Notes: a model not told the origin generated them from the letters alone. A DNA stretch of 64,000 bases from Solibacillus merdavium (GCF_014836935.1 NZ_JACSPW010000008.1:1-64000), one strand, 5' to 3'. Positions 42,091 through 50,868 are shown, counted from the first letter of the stretch. A program made the numbers and translations.

Positions 42091-42426
42091 TTAGCTAAAT
42101 GCCCCAAAATAATCTATGAATTTCCCAGTATGTGCATCTAACACAATAGTTGAATTCATTTCAGGTGATTTTATCGACACTTCCCACTGCATTCTATTTA
42201 ATAATTCATTCCAAAATCCAGATTTTTGCGAAAGATTTACACCGATATTTTCTTCCGGAATTCCTTCCAGCCCATTGAATGATACCGTTCCCCATTCTTC
42301 ATCAGGATTTAATAAATAATTTTCTGCATGGAATAAAGCTGCGTCTGAACTTAGTACGGGTGATTTATAAAAATATATAAAACAAACAGCGACGGAAACA
42401 GCTAAAATTAAAAATATTTTTTTCAA
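42091..42426 (-). CDS. Exported PepSY-like protein
   Basis: The protein is 111 residues with an N-terminal helix (about 3-20) that acts as signal or anchor. The remainder fits one PepSY-type unit: SSDAALFHAENYLLNPDEEWG, then QWEVSIKSPEMNSTIVLDAHTGKFIDYFG, the usual strand pair ending in DAxTGxxL-like residues. PepSY units are thought to modulate peptidases or sense envelope conditions. The gene lies alone. AAGGTGG precedes the start. Confidence 0.6.
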   Translation of the reverse strand: MKKIFLILAVSVAVCFIYFYKSPVLSSDAALFHAENYLLNPDEEWGTVSFNGLEGIPEENIGVNLSQKSGFWNELLNRMQWEVSIKSPEMNSTIVLDAHTGKFIDYFGAFS

Positions 42427-42603
42427 AAGAATACCACCTTACGTTAACTCTTCATTAGCACAATGTCTCCCTTCACTATATCTACGGACAGAAATAAATA
42501 AAGTTTCATAAAATTTTACAAAAATGATATTTATAAGGTAATTCATTCAGCGGATTTTCATCCCTTTTTTGTAGGTGAAGGTAGTTATTTAGTACATGAC
42601 AAA

Positions 42604-42637
42604 AAAGCCCTATACATCAGATACAGGACCTTTCTAA
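42604..42637 (-). terminator. Terminator of the YdcZ-like transporter
   Basis: GTCCTGTATCTGATGTATAGGGC (minus strand) forms an imperfect stem and runs into TTTTTTG. It lies about 70 bp past the stop of the gene at 42704. Confidence 0.6.
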
Positions 42638-42703
42638 TTATTCTATTTTCAAGATATGTAAGTATAAAATGGAAGCGATTTTCTTCCAAACCACCATTCG
42701 TCA

Positions 42704-43138
42704 TTATGCTTTATTAAACAAATATATTCCGACGAACATTAACGTAAGGGCAATGAATTTGGTGGTATTTAGTGGAAATACTTCCCCACCAAAGAGTCCA
42801 AAATGATCAATAATTGCACCGACTACAATCTGACCAATAACGACTGCCATAAGGGTTGCGGCAACACCGATAAGGTTGACAGAAAAAATGTTAACGACAA
42901 TAAATAATGCTCCTAGTAATCCACCAATTAACTGCCATTTTGGTACATTAAATACATTTAAAAAATTTCCTTTCCCAAAAAAGAAAGCTAAAAAGAATAG
43001 CGCAACAGCCCCCACCAAGAATGAAGTAGTCGCACCTTCCAATACGCCAACTTTTTTACTTAACTGTGCATTTATCTGACTTTGTATGGCAACTGCCGCA
43101 CCACCGATCAGTGCTAAAAAAGCGATTATCAATTTCAT
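42704..43138 (-). CDS. DMT-family transporter, YdcZ (DUF606) type
   Basis: The protein is 144 residues with five helices. The opening LALIGGAAVAIQSQINAQLSKKVGVLEGATTSFLVGAVALF is the DUF606 signature. These half-size drug/metabolite transporters work as dimers, often inverted pairs, and the substrate is unknown. Only one copy is here. The start is ambiguous: ATG 43138 (10 bases after GGAGG), TTG 43144 or ATG 43147; the first removes a poor leader. Confidence 0.82.
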   Translation of the reverse strand: MKLIIAFLALIGGAAVAIQSQINAQLSKKVGVLEGATTSFLVGAVALFFLAFFFGKGNFLNVFNVPKWQLIGGLLGALFIVVNIFSVNLIGVAATLMAVVIGQIVVGAIIDHFGLFGGEVFPLNTTKFIALTLMFVGIYLFNKA

Positions 43139-43291
43139 CCTCAACATTCCTCCATTGTCTATATCATGTTGTTTTCAATTAAACATTTCAATATTCCTTT
43201 ATAATTTGGAATACCAATACGTGATAAATAATAGTATATTTCATTCAAACTAAGCCATAATAAGATCTATTTCCAGAAATGGAGGACACAA

Positions 43292-43915
43292 GTGCAGAGG
43301 AATAAAAAAATAAACAAAATGCCATATGTGTTAGCAGTTTGTTCTTTCGTTGTATTCTGTATTTTATGGGCTACGTATAAAACTTCATTCATTCAAGCTT
43401 TTGACAGTAAAGCATCGGATTTATTATTTGGTAATAAATTTATTACAATGTTTCATTATTTAGGTGAAACTAAGTTTATTTTTGCTGTCACAATCGTTTT
43501 ATGGATTTTTATTTTGATTCGTAAAAAAGACCTTAAATTGATGGTTTTTGTTATTTTTTCCGTAGGTGGAGGTTATGCATTATATCAGTTATTAAAACGC
43601 GTAATTGAACGGCCTCGTCCAGATATTGTGGATCAACTCTCAACTTATAGCTTTCCCTCAGGACATGCAGTGCATGGTTTGCTGTATTTAATCACCATCG
43701 CCTATGTATTGAACCGAGTTATCACTTCTAAGAGCGCGTCGTTTATCATTTGGATCATAGCCATCCTATTGGCTATATTAATCGGGCTTTCACGTATAGC
43801 AGAGGCTCGTCATTTTGCTTCTGATGTGATAGCAGGCTGGTTACTTGGCTATAGCTGGTTTATCCTTTCCTTATGGTGGCTTAAAAGTGAAAATCCTTAT
43901 TGGGGAAAAAATTAA
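43292..43915 (+). CDS. PAP2-family phosphatase
   Basis: The protein is 207 residues from a GTG 6 bases after GGAGG. Six helices hold the three PAP2 motifs: KRVIERPRPD (motif 1), SFPSGHA (motif 2, catalytic His) and SRIAEARHFASDV (motif 3). The family removes phosphate from lipids such as undecaprenyl diphosphate or phosphatidylglycerol phosphate at the outer membrane face. A BcrC-like role in recycling the wall carrier lipid is plausible but not proven. Confidence 0.88.
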   Translation: MQRNKKINKMPYVLAVCSFVVFCILWATYKTSFIQAFDSKASDLLFGNKFITMFHYLGETKFIFAVTIVLWIFILIRKKDLKLMVFVIFSVGGGYALYQLLKRVIERPRPDIVDQLSTYSFPSGHAVHGLLYLITIAYVLNRVITSKSASFIIWIIAILLAILIGLSRIAEARHFASDVIAGWLLGYSWFILSLWWLKSENPYWGKN

Positions 43916-44010
43916 TTATTACAAAGGGTCCTAATGGATTCCTTTTTATTTATTATTTATAACCTACTTCAAAGTCGATTTTCATTTACTCACAATTAAC
44001 GGCCTCATCA

Positions 44011-44421
44011 TCATCGCTCTATATGAATAATATCATTTGAAGGTTCAAGAGACTCTTTATCCCCTAAAGAAAAATTAGTTCTTAAACGTTCAATTTCTGC
44101 ATATTGAACAACCTTACCTTGATTTAAGAAAACCAATAAATAAATATCATCTCTTGATCCAATATTGCTGGGATCCTTGAATTCAACGCCCAACTGCTTT
44201 TCAATATCTGCTTGAGATGTATAAGGTTGAAATAAATAAGCGTTCTCCCATTTAAAATCTGTAAAAGTATCTATATAGTGTGCGCTAGTGCTATTATCAG
44301 ATACCATCATAATCGATGAATGAAGTTTTTCTTCAAGTTCTGTATTTCGTTTTACGCCGCTGTCGTTGCATCCCATTAGTAATAACATGGAAAACAAAAC
44401 AACACCTATTTGTTTTATCAA
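44011..44421 (-). CDS. Lipoprotein, unknown function
   Basis: The protein is 136 residues. The signal sequence ends LLLMGC (C18), a clear lipobox. The mature part has AHYIDTFTDFKWENAYLFQPYTS, then KVVQYAEIERLRTNF, a small alpha-beta domain seen in several uncharacterised Bacillales lipoproteins. Its start lies 67 bp from the next gene at 44488, with a dispersed-family terminator in the gap, so it is transcribed separately. Confidence 0.65.
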   Translation of the reverse strand: MIKQIGVVLFSMLLLMGCNDSGVKRNTELEEKLHSSIMMVSDNSTSAHYIDTFTDFKWENAYLFQPYTSQADIEKQLGVEFKDPSNIGSRDDIYLLVFLNQGKVVQYAEIERLRTNFSLGDKESLEPSNDIIHIER

Positions 44422-44447
44422 TATATTAATCTCCTTTTATGAAAATG

Positions 44448-44477
44448 GACGCTAATTCTTGTTTAAGAACTGCGCCC
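44448..44477 (-). terminator. Terminator, dispersed hairpin family
   Basis: GACGCTAATTCT (44448-44459) pairs with AGAACTGCGCC (44466-44476) around TGTTTA. The minus strand continues CATTTTC. It ends the gene at 44488. Confidence 0.65.
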
Positions 44478-44487
44478 TTTAATTGAG

Positions 44488-44802
44488 TTATGGAGCAAAA
44501 TCCGCTAGACCTGTAAACAATGCAAAAAGCGCTACTATCCAAAAAATAAAGAGCGATGAGGAAAGAATTAAAGACAGTACGGGAATTATTTTTTTCTCCG
44601 TTTCTTTTGAAAGCGCCACAAGTGACATTAGGATACCTATAAATGTCAGGAAGTAAGTGATATAATCTCCTGTCATATTTCCAGTGTGGGCCAACCTTGT
44701 AGGTGTTACAAAAACGATAAAGAAACATATAATACCAACTAGAAGTGAACTATAGCTTATTAAACTATGCTTCCTTGATACACTTTGTTCGATATTATTC
44801 AA
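44488..44802 (-). CDS. Three-helix membrane protein, unknown
   Basis: The protein is 104 residues from a TTG at 44802 placed 7 bases after GGAGG; an upstream in-frame codon overlaps the site. Helices lie at about 14-34, 46-62 and 70-94, with ETEKK as an inner loop. It resembles small permease-like or DUF-type proteins, but I recognise nothing specific. Confidence 0.5.
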   Translation of the reverse strand: MNNIEQSVSRKHSLISYSSLLVGIICFFIVFVTPTRLAHTGNMTGDYITYFLTFIGILMSLVALSKETEKKIIPVLSLILSSSLFIFWIVALFALFTGLADFAP

Positions 44803-45014
44803 ATAAACAACCTCCAAATTTTGTAATAAGCTTTATTCTATCTTTTTGGTCACGTTAAGCAAATATCGTTCTTTAATTACATCTTTACTATTCAACTATT
44901 ATATAATATGCCATTTTAATGAATTTGAATGGGACCTACTCTGAAGACGAGTCGTTTTTCTCATTCAAAACCGTCCCCTGTAAGTTATTCCACTTATCCT
45001 CTAGATAATAGATA

Positions 45015-45587
45015 TTATAAATTATCATCCCAATGATAAATGATCTGTACAATACCGGAAGAAAATGTTCTTGTATTCACGACTTTCAAATTTAACCTCT
45101 GTTTAATATCAATAAACAACGGTTTGCCTTCTCCCAATACGACGGGATGAATAGATAATCTAAATTCATCAACAAGCCCTAAATTGATAAACGTAGTAAT
45201 GAGACTTGCCCCGCCGTATAGCCAAATATCTTTACCAGGTTTGTTCTTTAATTTAATTACTTCTTCACGGATGTTATTATTTATAAATATTGCTTGATGA
45301 CCGGTTACGTTTTGAGTTCTGGAAAACACATATTTCTCTTTGTTATGAACCAAATCCCACATTTCTTTTTCGGTTTCGGATCCCCCTTCTTCTGGAGTAT
45401 ATTGCCCCCATAAGTCGTAACTCTTTCTGCCGTAAAAAATTGTATCAACTTGATTCAAAAAATCATTAAAGTTCATTTCCGGGTCCATAATACACCAATC
45501 CACTTCACCGTTTTTCCCTTCAATCAAACCATCTAAAGTAATCGCCAAATCTAAAATTACTCTTCTCTTTGTTTTATTATCTACCAT
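45015..45587 (-). CDS. Dihydrofolate-reductase-family protein (RibD C-terminal type)
   Basis: The protein is 190 residues. The fold marks are RVILDLAITLDGLIEG at the N-terminus, DTIFYGRKSYDLWG, and KDIWLYGGASLITTFINLGLVDEFRLSIHPVVLGEGKPLF, all typical of the RibD-C/YyaP-like branch. This branch binds NADPH but is not a true folate enzyme in most bacteria. The natural substrate is unknown. GGAGCAAAG precedes the ATG. It is 42 bp beyond the acetyltransferase-direction neighbour. Confidence 0.85.
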   Translation of the reverse strand: MVDNKTKRRVILDLAITLDGLIEGKNGEVDWCIMDPEMNFNDFLNQVDTIFYGRKSYDLWGQYTPEEGGSETEKEMWDLVHNKEKYVFSRTQNVTGHQAIFINNNIREEVIKLKNKPGKDIWLYGGASLITTFINLGLVDEFRLSIHPVVLGEGKPLFIDIKQRLNLKVVNTRTFSSGIVQIIYHWDDNL

Positions 45588-45629
45588 TATCTTTGCTCCT
45601 TCTATACCCCATTACTTATTTGTTGCAGC

Positions 45630-46142
45630 TCACTTCCACTCTTCATCCAAAATAGCGTAATAATACTCATCCCACCATTCATCCCCACTCGGAATACATT
45701 TTTTGAAATACCCTTCCCTTCTCATGCCAATCTTCTCCATGACACGGTAAGAGGGTGTATTCTGTGGTTGACAAGTTGCTATAATCCGATGTAATTTCAT
45801 TTTTTCAAATCCATGCTCTAACATTGCCTTGGCTGATTCTGATGCATACCCTTTGTTATAAAATTTCGGATTAAACACCCACCCAATCTCATATGTATGA
45901 TCACCAAAATATTTACCAAAAAAGATATGCCCAATCAGAAGATTTTCATCTTTTAATATGACAGCGAATTTTTCAGCTTCTTCCCCCATATTTTGCTGTA
46001 TAAATTCTTTAACAGCCTCTTCTTTAAAAACACCTTCAGGTATATATTTCATAACTTTGGCATCGGATGTGTATTCATATACAGCTTGTAGATCTTTTAA
46101 CTCAAATTTCCGTATCAACAATCGTTCGGTTTCAAGGCGCAT
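45630..46142 (-). CDS. GNAT N-acetyltransferase, RimJ/RimL-like
   Basis: The protein is 170 residues. It opens RLETERLLIRKFELKDLQAVYEYTSD. The core has GWVFNPKFYNKGYASESAKAMLEHGFEKM (acetyl-CoA loop NKGYAS) and RIIATCQPQNTPSYRVMEKIGMRREG. It ends WWDEYYYAILDEEW, as in RimJ/RimL-type enzymes. The specific substrate is unknown. GGGGGTTAGG lies before the ATG. Confidence 0.83.
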   Translation of the reverse strand: MRLETERLLIRKFELKDLQAVYEYTSDAKVMKYIPEGVFKEEAVKEFIQQNMGEEAEKFAVILKDENLLIGHIFFGKYFGDHTYEIGWVFNPKFYNKGYASESAKAMLEHGFEKMKLHRIIATCQPQNTPSYRVMEKIGMRREGYFKKCIPSGDEWWDEYYYAILDEEWK

Positions 46143-46228
46143 TACCTAACCCCCACAAATATGACTATTCTTGTTATCATATTTCGACAGATAATTAATG
46201 ATTACCTTTCAAGTAAGTCTCATTACAT

Positions 46229-46262
46229 AAAAAACCCCCACCAAACGAGTTGGCGAGGATGA
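46229..46262 (-). terminator. Terminator of the TauE/SafE gene
   Basis: CCTCGCCAAC pairs with TTGGTGGGGG (minus strand) around TCGT, with mismatches, then TTTTTT. It lies 25 bp past the stop of the gene at 46286. Confidence 0.65.
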
Positions 46263-46285
46263 ATTATAATGGTCTAACTTTAAGT

Positions 46286-47074
46286 TTATCCTTGTAAAAT
46301 ATCAATCCATATTTTAATTGCTGTTGCACCAATCATGACTGCGAGTAGCCATTGCAATATTTTTACATTCAGTTTTTGCCCTAATTTTGCACCTAGTGGG
46401 GCAGCAATAACGCTGGCGATGATCATAATAAAGGCTGGCCAATATTCGACCTGTCCTGTCATCACTTTCCCAATACTGCCTCCGATTGAGGAAATAAAAG
46501 TAATGGCCAAACTTGTTGCAATTGTAATGCGTGTAGGGATTTTTAGTACTGTGAGCATAATCGGCACAAGTAAAAATCCGCCTGCTGCACCAACAATCCC
46601 TGAACCAATCCCGACAATCAGTGCAAGTGAGCTCGCTAATGGTTTATTAAAGGTAATTACTTTTGTATCTTCAACAGTTTTCCTTGGAATAAACATCATC
46701 ACCGCTGCAATGCCAGCTAATAAACCATATACGATATTAACGGCATCTTCTGACAAGAATCCCGAGCCATAACTTCCGATAAAGCTACCGATTAAAATTG
46801 CGACACCCATATATATGATTAAGTCCTTGTTTAACAATCCACTTTTACGATAAGCCCAAACCCCTGCAATCGAAGCAAATAATACTTGTACAGCACTTAT
46901 CCCGGAAACTTCATGTGCAGTAAATGCGACTAAACCAAACATTGGCGGAATATAAAGTAACAATGGGTATTTAATAATCGAACCGCCAACACCGAGCATG
47001 CCAGAAATAAATGAGCCGATAAACCCGAGTGCAAAAATGACCGCTATAAATGCGAACGATAAATCGATTTCCAT
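46286..47074 (-). CDS. TauE/SafE-family sulfite/sulfur-compound exporter
   Basis: The protein is 262 residues with eight helices in two repeats: [25 protein letters not shown] in the first half and [26 protein letters not shown] in the second. This Gly-rich pair defines TauE/SafE. The family moves organosulfonates, sulfite or thiosulfate-like anions. Its place beside TusA, rhodanese and persulfide dioxygenase genes supports export of sulfite or thiosulfate made during sulfide detoxification. It is the last gene of the sulfur cluster. Confidence 0.87.
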   Translation of the reverse strand: MEIDLSFAFIAVIFALGFIGSFISGMLGVGGSIIKYPLLLYIPPMFGLVAFTAHEVSGISAVQVLFASIAGVWAYRKSGLLNKDLIIYMGVAILIGSFIGSYGSGFLSEDAVNIVYGLLAGIAAVMMFIPRKTVEDTKVITFNKPLASSLALIVGIGSGIVGAAGGFLLVPIMLTVLKIPTRITIATSLAITFISSIGGSIGKVMTGQVEYWPAFIMIIASVIAAPLGAKLGQKLNVKILQWLLAVMIGATAIKIWIDILQG

Positions 47075-47134
47075 ATAAATGCCTTCTTTCGAAAAAAATA
47101 TAGCGAGTAGAACTTTTCTCTACTCGCTATTTTT

Positions 47135-47362
47135 TTATGCTTTTTGAATGTAGAAGTACAGTACGCCTGCTTCTTCTTTTTGTTCTACGATTGTGTGACC
47201 ACCAGCACCAGCCCACGCAGTAAAGTCATTTAATGCGCCTTTGTCTGTTACTAATACTTCTAAAATTTCACCTGAATTAATTGTATCGATAGTTTTTTTC
47301 GTACGTACGATTGGCATTGGGCAAGCTAAGCCTTTTGCGTCTAAAGTTTTTGCGATATTCAT
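47135..47362 (-). CDS. TusA-family sulfur carrier protein
   Basis: The protein is 75 residues, a single TusA domain. The persulfide-carrying cysteine is C14 in LDAKGLACPMPIVRTKK. The C-terminus has DFTAWAGAGGHTIVEQKEEAG. It is expected to accept sulfane sulfur from rhodaneses and pass it on, in the cytosol. It is separated from the upstream dioxygenase gene by 128 bp with two hairpins, so its expression may differ from the rest of the cluster. Confidence 0.88.
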   Translation of the reverse strand: MNIAKTLDAKGLACPMPIVRTKKTIDTINSGEILEVLVTDKGALNDFTAWAGAGGHTIVEQKEEAGVLYFYIQKA

Positions 47363-47413
47363 ATTGGTTTCCTCTATTCTTAAAATTGATTTTTGTAAGC
47401 GATTTTCTTATTT

Positions 47414-47459
47414 ACCGTACAATACGGTTGCTTGCCTCTTGAGCACGAGGCAAGCGTTA
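47414..47459. other. Two perfect hairpins inside the sulfur cluster
   Basis: CCGTAcaaTACGG (47416-47428) and GCTTGCCTC/GAGGCAAGC (47431-47456) lie in the gap between the rhodanese-MBL gene and tusA. Neither has a T tract, so they look more like RNA-stability or processing elements than terminators. Confidence 0.45.
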
Positions 47460-47490
47460 GGTATAACATTTTATTTTATTTATGAATGAA

Positions 47491-48618
47491 TTAACGTACT
47501 GCGCAACGATTAGGTCCAATCTCCATCTCTGTTTGCTCTTCATCGCTTGGTGTCACTTTCCCCATGTTCACGATACGGATTTCTTGATAAGCATTTGGCT
47601 GTGGTGGTAAATTATCTGTTACCATTGAACGGAATACTGCTTCGTCCTCTACATTTAAACCATGGTTTTCAGCGAATAAGTCACCAAGGCGTTTTGCCAC
47701 TGTACCATCTTCATTCAGCTCTTCAATAATCATGAAGTGTGCTGGTAATACGATTAAGTCCTCTGCTAATGTGCGATAGCGTTTATATAACGTTTCGCGT
47801 AAATCACCAACCCAGTCCTCAGCTAAACCAGCTAAGTCCGGACGACCAATTGAATCGATGAATAAAATGTCACCTGTTAATAAATATTTACTATCAATTA
47901 CGAAAGATGTTGAACCGATTGTGTGACCAGGTGAATATAAAGCGCCTACTTCGATTTGTGATGCACCTAAATGTACTGTTAATCCATCTGTTAAAGGTGT
48001 ATAGTCAAACACTACTTCTTTCGCATCTTTTGGCGGTAAATAGTACGTTGCACCTGTTGCAGCTGAGATATGACGTCCACCGGAAATGTGATCAGCGTGC
48101 AGATGTGTATCGAATACATGCTTAATCTCTACACCTTTTTCTTTTGCAAAGTTTGTGAAAACATCTGTGAAACGGACGGCATCGATAATTGCAGCTTCTC
48201 CGCCATTAATCGCCATGTAAGAAAGGCAGCCTTTCCCTAAACGAACGAATTGATATAGTTCACCGCCATCTTTTAAATCCCCTACCTTAATTGGCTCAAG
48301 ATACATTGACCACGATTTCATACCACCTTGAAGATAAGCCACTGTAAGACCTGCATCTGACAGCATTTCTGCGATCATAATAGAAGAGCCTTCCTTCGCA
48401 CATACGACTAAAACTTCTTTATCTTTAGAAATCTTCGGTAAAATTTCTTCTACACCATCCAAAAGATCGAAGTAAGGAATATTTAAGTATTCGAATTGAT
48501 GCCCTTCAATTTTCCAATCGTCAAATGCATCTGTATTACGTACGTCTAAAATAAATAATTCTTTGTTCTCGATTACTTTGCGTGCAACTTGTGCCGCTGT
48601 CCAAGCTGTTACTGTCAT
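47491..48618 (-). CDS. Rhodanese + metallo-beta-lactamase protein, YrkH-like persulfide dioxygenase
   Basis: The protein is 375 residues from the ATG at 48618 (GGGGG 8 bases upstream). Residues 1-110 form a rhodanese domain with the active-site loop VVCAKEGSS (C73). Residues 115-330 form an ETHE1/glyoxalase-II-like MBL domain: [11 protein letters not shown] (H172, H174, D176, H177), then [12 protein letters not shown] and LTGDILF. This is the YrkH layout; CstB proteins have similar parts in another order. It probably oxidises low-molecular-weight persulfides to sulfite or thiosulfate. A CstR-type operator overlaps its leader. Confidence 0.88.
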   Translation of the reverse strand: MTVTAWTAAQVARKVIENKELFILDVRNTDAFDDWKIEGHQFEYLNIPYFDLLDGVEEILPKISKDKEVLVVCAKEGSSIMIAEMLSDAGLTVAYLQGGMKSWSMYLEPIKVGDLKDGGELYQFVRLGKGCLSYMAINGGEAAIIDAVRFTDVFTNFAKEKGVEIKHVFDTHLHADHISGGRHISAATGATYYLPPKDAKEVVFDYTPLTDGLTVHLGASQIEVGALYSPGHTIGSTSFVIDSKYLLTGDILFIDSIGRPDLAGLAEDWVGDLRETLYKRYRTLAEDLIVLPAHFMIIEELNEDGTVAKRLGDLFAENHGLNVEDEAVFRSMVTDNLPPQPNAYQEIRIVNMGKVTPSDEEQTEMEIGPNRCAVR

Positions 48619-48624
48619 ATCAAG

Positions 48625-48641
48625 TACCCCCATAGGTATTA
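48625..48641. promoter_or_regulatory. CstR-type operator upstream of the rhodanese-MBL gene
   Basis: TACCCCCATAGGTATT is a C-tract/G-tract inverted repeat like the sites at 49669, 50853 and 51200. It lies immediately before the ribosome site, so a bound repressor would block the local promoter. Confidence 0.65.
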
Positions 48642-48695
48642 TTTTGTTTAAAATTTTTTGGGCTCTAGTAGCAAAATGCTACTAAAACCAATAGA

Positions 48696-49091
48696 TTAAA
48701 ACGTTAATGTTGGTGCTGCATCCTTTGCATATTCCAGGAATGTTACAGCTCCACCTACACTAATTCCATCTACGAAATCTTCTTTCGTTAAGCCCATCAC
48801 GTCCATTGTCATTTGACAAGCGATGAATTGCACTCCTAAATCTTGTGCCATCTCCAATAATTGTGGGATTGCTGGTACATTTGCTTTAGCAAATCCTTCC
48901 GCAAAATGCTCTTTACCAGCCGGCATTTCAAGTGCGTGCATCCCTTGTTTATGAATTAGGTTCAAGCCTTCAAATGTGAAGAAAATTTGTACTTCTTTAT
49001 CTGATGCTGCGGCTGCAGTGGCAATATTAAATACTTTATATGCATCGAAAAGGCCACCGTTTGCTGCGATAATCGCTACTTTGTTTGACAT
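48696..49091 (-). CDS. DsrE/DsrF-like sulfur-relay protein
   Basis: The protein is 131 residues from the ATG at 49091. It has the Rossmann-like DsrE fold: VAIIAANGGLFDAYKVFNIATAAAASDKEVQIFFTFEG, and later FIACQMTMDVMGLTKEDF with the conserved cysteine C92 that can carry persulfide. Partners in other bacteria pass sulfur to TusA. It begins right after the TusA-rhodanese gene (2-bp gap), so it is in the same operon. Confidence 0.85.
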   Translation of the reverse strand: MSNKVAIIAANGGLFDAYKVFNIATAAAASDKEVQIFFTFEGLNLIHKQGMHALEMPAGKEHFAEGFAKANVPAIPQLLEMAQDLGVQFIACQMTMDVMGLTKEDFVDGISVGGAVTFLEYAKDAAPTLTF

Positions 49092-49092
49092 T

Positions 49093-49653
49093 TTATTCAA
49101 CCTCTTTCTGTAGTTCGCCTTCATACCCTGACATACCAGGTAAGACATTATAAACATTCGTAAAACCTGCTTTGGCTAACTGCTGTGCTGCTAAATCTGA
49201 GCGTGTTCCTGTACGGCAAATAACATAAATAGTTTGTGCCTTATCCAGTTCATTCATACGCTCTGATAACTCACCCATTGGGATAGATTTTGCCCCCGGA
49301 ATATGACCGAATGCATATTCCGCTGCTTCACGCACATCTAAAATAATGCCCTCTTCTTTTATTGCACCTTCATTTGAAATCGTTTGTTCAAACGACTTTT
49401 CCACTGCTTCGCTTACTTCTGGATTACATTTTCGGATGTAATGATAAAACACACCATTTTCTTCATTTGTCCCAATGTATTGATGACCGACTGTTTTTGA
49501 CCAAGCAGCTAAATCCGCTACAGAACCTTTATCTGTTGCCTGAATTTCCAATACTTGACCTTCTGTTAAATTACCCATCGCTTTTTTCGTTTTAACAATT
49601 GGCATCGGGCAAGCTAAGCCCTTTGCATCGAGTTGTACGTCTGATTTAATCAT
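49093..49653 (-). CDS. TusA-rhodanese fusion (YrkF-like)
   Basis: The protein is 186 residues. Residues 1-75 are a TusA domain with C15 (LDAKGLACPMPIVK). A linker (76-98) leads to a rhodanese domain (99-186) with active-site loop VICRTGTRSDLAA (C145). The order matches B. subtilis YrkF. Joining carrier and sulfurtransferase allows direct transfer of sulfane sulfur within one chain. A CstR-type operator lies at 49669-49684, just before AGTGGAGG and the ATG, so a separate promoter is likely here. Confidence 0.9.
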   Translation of the reverse strand: MIKSDVQLDAKGLACPMPIVKTKKAMGNLTEGQVLEIQATDKGSVADLAAWSKTVGHQYIGTNEENGVFYHYIRKCNPEVSEAVEKSFEQTISNEGAIKEEGIILDVREAAEYAFGHIPGAKSIPMGELSERMNELDKAQTIYVICRTGTRSDLAAQQLAKAGFTNVYNVLPGMSGYEGELQKEVE

Positions 49654-49668
49654 ATGAATCCTCCACTC

Positions 49669-49684
49669 ATACCGGATAGGGTAT
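49669..49684. promoter_or_regulatory. CstR-type operator upstream of the TusA-rhodanese gene
   Basis: ATACCGGATAGGGTAT, an inverted repeat of ATACC/GGTAT with the C/G tract core seen at the other three sites, lies 16 bp before the start codon. Confidence 0.65.
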
Positions 49685-49702
49685 ATTTTTTACTAAAATT
49701 TT

Positions 49703-49999
49703 TTATTTTACTTCGCCAGTCCATTCCAGCATGCCGCCAGCCATATTCGTCACATTAAAACCTTGAGACTCTAAATATGCTGTAGCTTGACCACTGCGTC
49801 CGCCTGAACGGCATACCATAATATAAGGTGTATTTTTGTTGAGTTCATGCATACGGAATTCAAGTAATCCTAAAGGAATATGTGTAATCCCTGGAATGTG
49901 ACCTGACTCTACTTCATCTACTTCGCGAACATCGATTAAATGTAACGCCTCGCCTGCTTCTAACTTTTTCTTTACTTCTTCTGGTAAAATAGTTTTCAT
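49703..49999 (-). CDS. Single-domain rhodanese
   Basis: The protein is 98 residues from the ATG at 49999, 7 bases after AGGAGG; the in-frame ATG two codons upstream sits against that site. The active-site loop is VCRSGGRSG (C63), and LIDVREVDEVESGHIPGITHIPLG is the usual N-terminal part. It transfers sulfane sulfur to thiols in the cytosol. It is 11 bp downstream of the membrane-bound rhodanese gene at 50011 and is cotranscribed with it. Confidence 0.88.
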   Translation of the reverse strand: MKTILPEEVKKKLEAGEALHLIDVREVDEVESGHIPGITHIPLGLLEFRMHELNKNTPYIMVCRSGGRSGQATAYLESQGFNVTNMAGGMLEWTGEVK

Positions 50000-50010
50000 G
50001 TTCATTCCTC

Positions 50011-50352
50011 CTAATATGCGCTCATGCCGCCACGGACATTCGTCACATTTTCAAACCCTTGTTTTTTTAATTGTTTACAAGCCTGACTAGATCGCATACC
50101 ACTTTGACAAATCACAACAATTTCCTTATCCTTTGGCAGCTTTGAAAAGTCGGAACCAAGCGGAATATTTTTAAATTGCTTGATGTTACGTGCCTTGTAT
50201 TCACCCGGTGTACGAACATCGATAAATACTTTGTTACGGTCATTAATCATTGTTTTAAGTTGCGCTGTCGATATAGTATTTACTCCTTTTACAGGCTTCA
50301 TACGCCAAACAAAAAATGCAACAATTACAGCAATCAGTATTACTATTTCCAT
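50011..50352 (-). CDS. Membrane-tethered rhodanese
   Basis: The protein is 113 residues. A short N-terminal helix (1-17, EIVILIAVIVAFFVW) with following RMKP anchors it with the rhodanese domain inside. The catalytic loop is VVICQSGMRSSQACK (C82). AGAGGTG precedes the ATG. The stop of the DsrE-like gene at 50363 is 10 bp upstream, so the operon runs 50839 to 49703 at least. Confidence 0.87.
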   Translation of the reverse strand: MEIVILIAVIVAFFVWRMKPVKGVNTISTAQLKTMINDRNKVFIDVRTPGEYKARNIKQFKNIPLGSDFSKLPKDKEIVVICQSGMRSSQACKQLKKQGFENVTNVRGGMSAY

Positions 50353-50362
50353 AAGTCACCTC

Positions 50363-50839
50363 TTAAATAAATAGATTTACGTTTCCTTCTTCCGCATCTG
50401 CTAGGTAAGCTGCAACTCCCGCGTACTGAATCCCATCTAATAATTCTTCTTTTTGAAGACCTAATAAATCCATCGTCATTGTACATGTCACAAGCTTAAT
50501 ATCCTGTTCCTGTGCCATTTCAACCAATTGTGTCAATGTTAACGCATTATGCTTTTTCATAACATGCTTAATCATTTTTGGACCCATACCGAGCATTTGC
50601 ATTTTCGATAAGCCGAGCTTTTCAGCACCACGTGGCATCATTTTTGCAAACATTTTTTCCAGGAAGCCTTTTTGCACTGCTACTGGCTCTTGTTTTCGTA
50701 AAGCATTGATACCCCAGAACGTATGAAAAATTGTTACCTCATGATCATATGCTGCTGCACCATTGGCAATAATATAAGCCGCCATTGCCTTATCATAATC
50801 ACCGCTGAATAAAACGATGGTTGTTCTTTTCTTTTCCAT
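50363..50839 (-). CDS. DsrE/DsrF/DrsH-like protein (YrkE-like)
   Basis: The protein is 158 residues, the size I recall for B. subtilis YrkE. It opens TTIVLFSGDYDKAMAAYIIANGAAAYDHEVTIFHTFWGINAL, with the conserved cysteine C119 in KLVTCTMTMDLLGLQKEELL. A Met-rich loop (69-92) distinguishes this subgroup. It presumably carries or senses sulfane sulfur with the rhodaneses. It is the first gene after the cstR-like repressor gene and has its own CstR-type operator at 50853. Confidence 0.86.
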   Translation of the reverse strand: MEKKRTTIVLFSGDYDKAMAAYIIANGAAAYDHEVTIFHTFWGINALRKQEPVAVQKGFLEKMFAKMMPRGAEKLGLSKMQMLGMGPKMIKHVMKKHNALTLTQLVEMAQEQDIKLVTCTMTMDLLGLQKEELLDGIQYAGVAAYLADAEEGNVNLFI

Positions 50840-50852
50840 TTTATTGTCCCCC

Positions 50853-50868
50853 TACCCCTATAGGTATA
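50853..50868. promoter_or_regulatory. CstR-type operator upstream of the YrkE-like gene
   Basis: TACCCCTATAGGTATA, an inverted repeat matching the other three sites in the cluster, lies 14 bp before the start codon. Confidence 0.68.
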
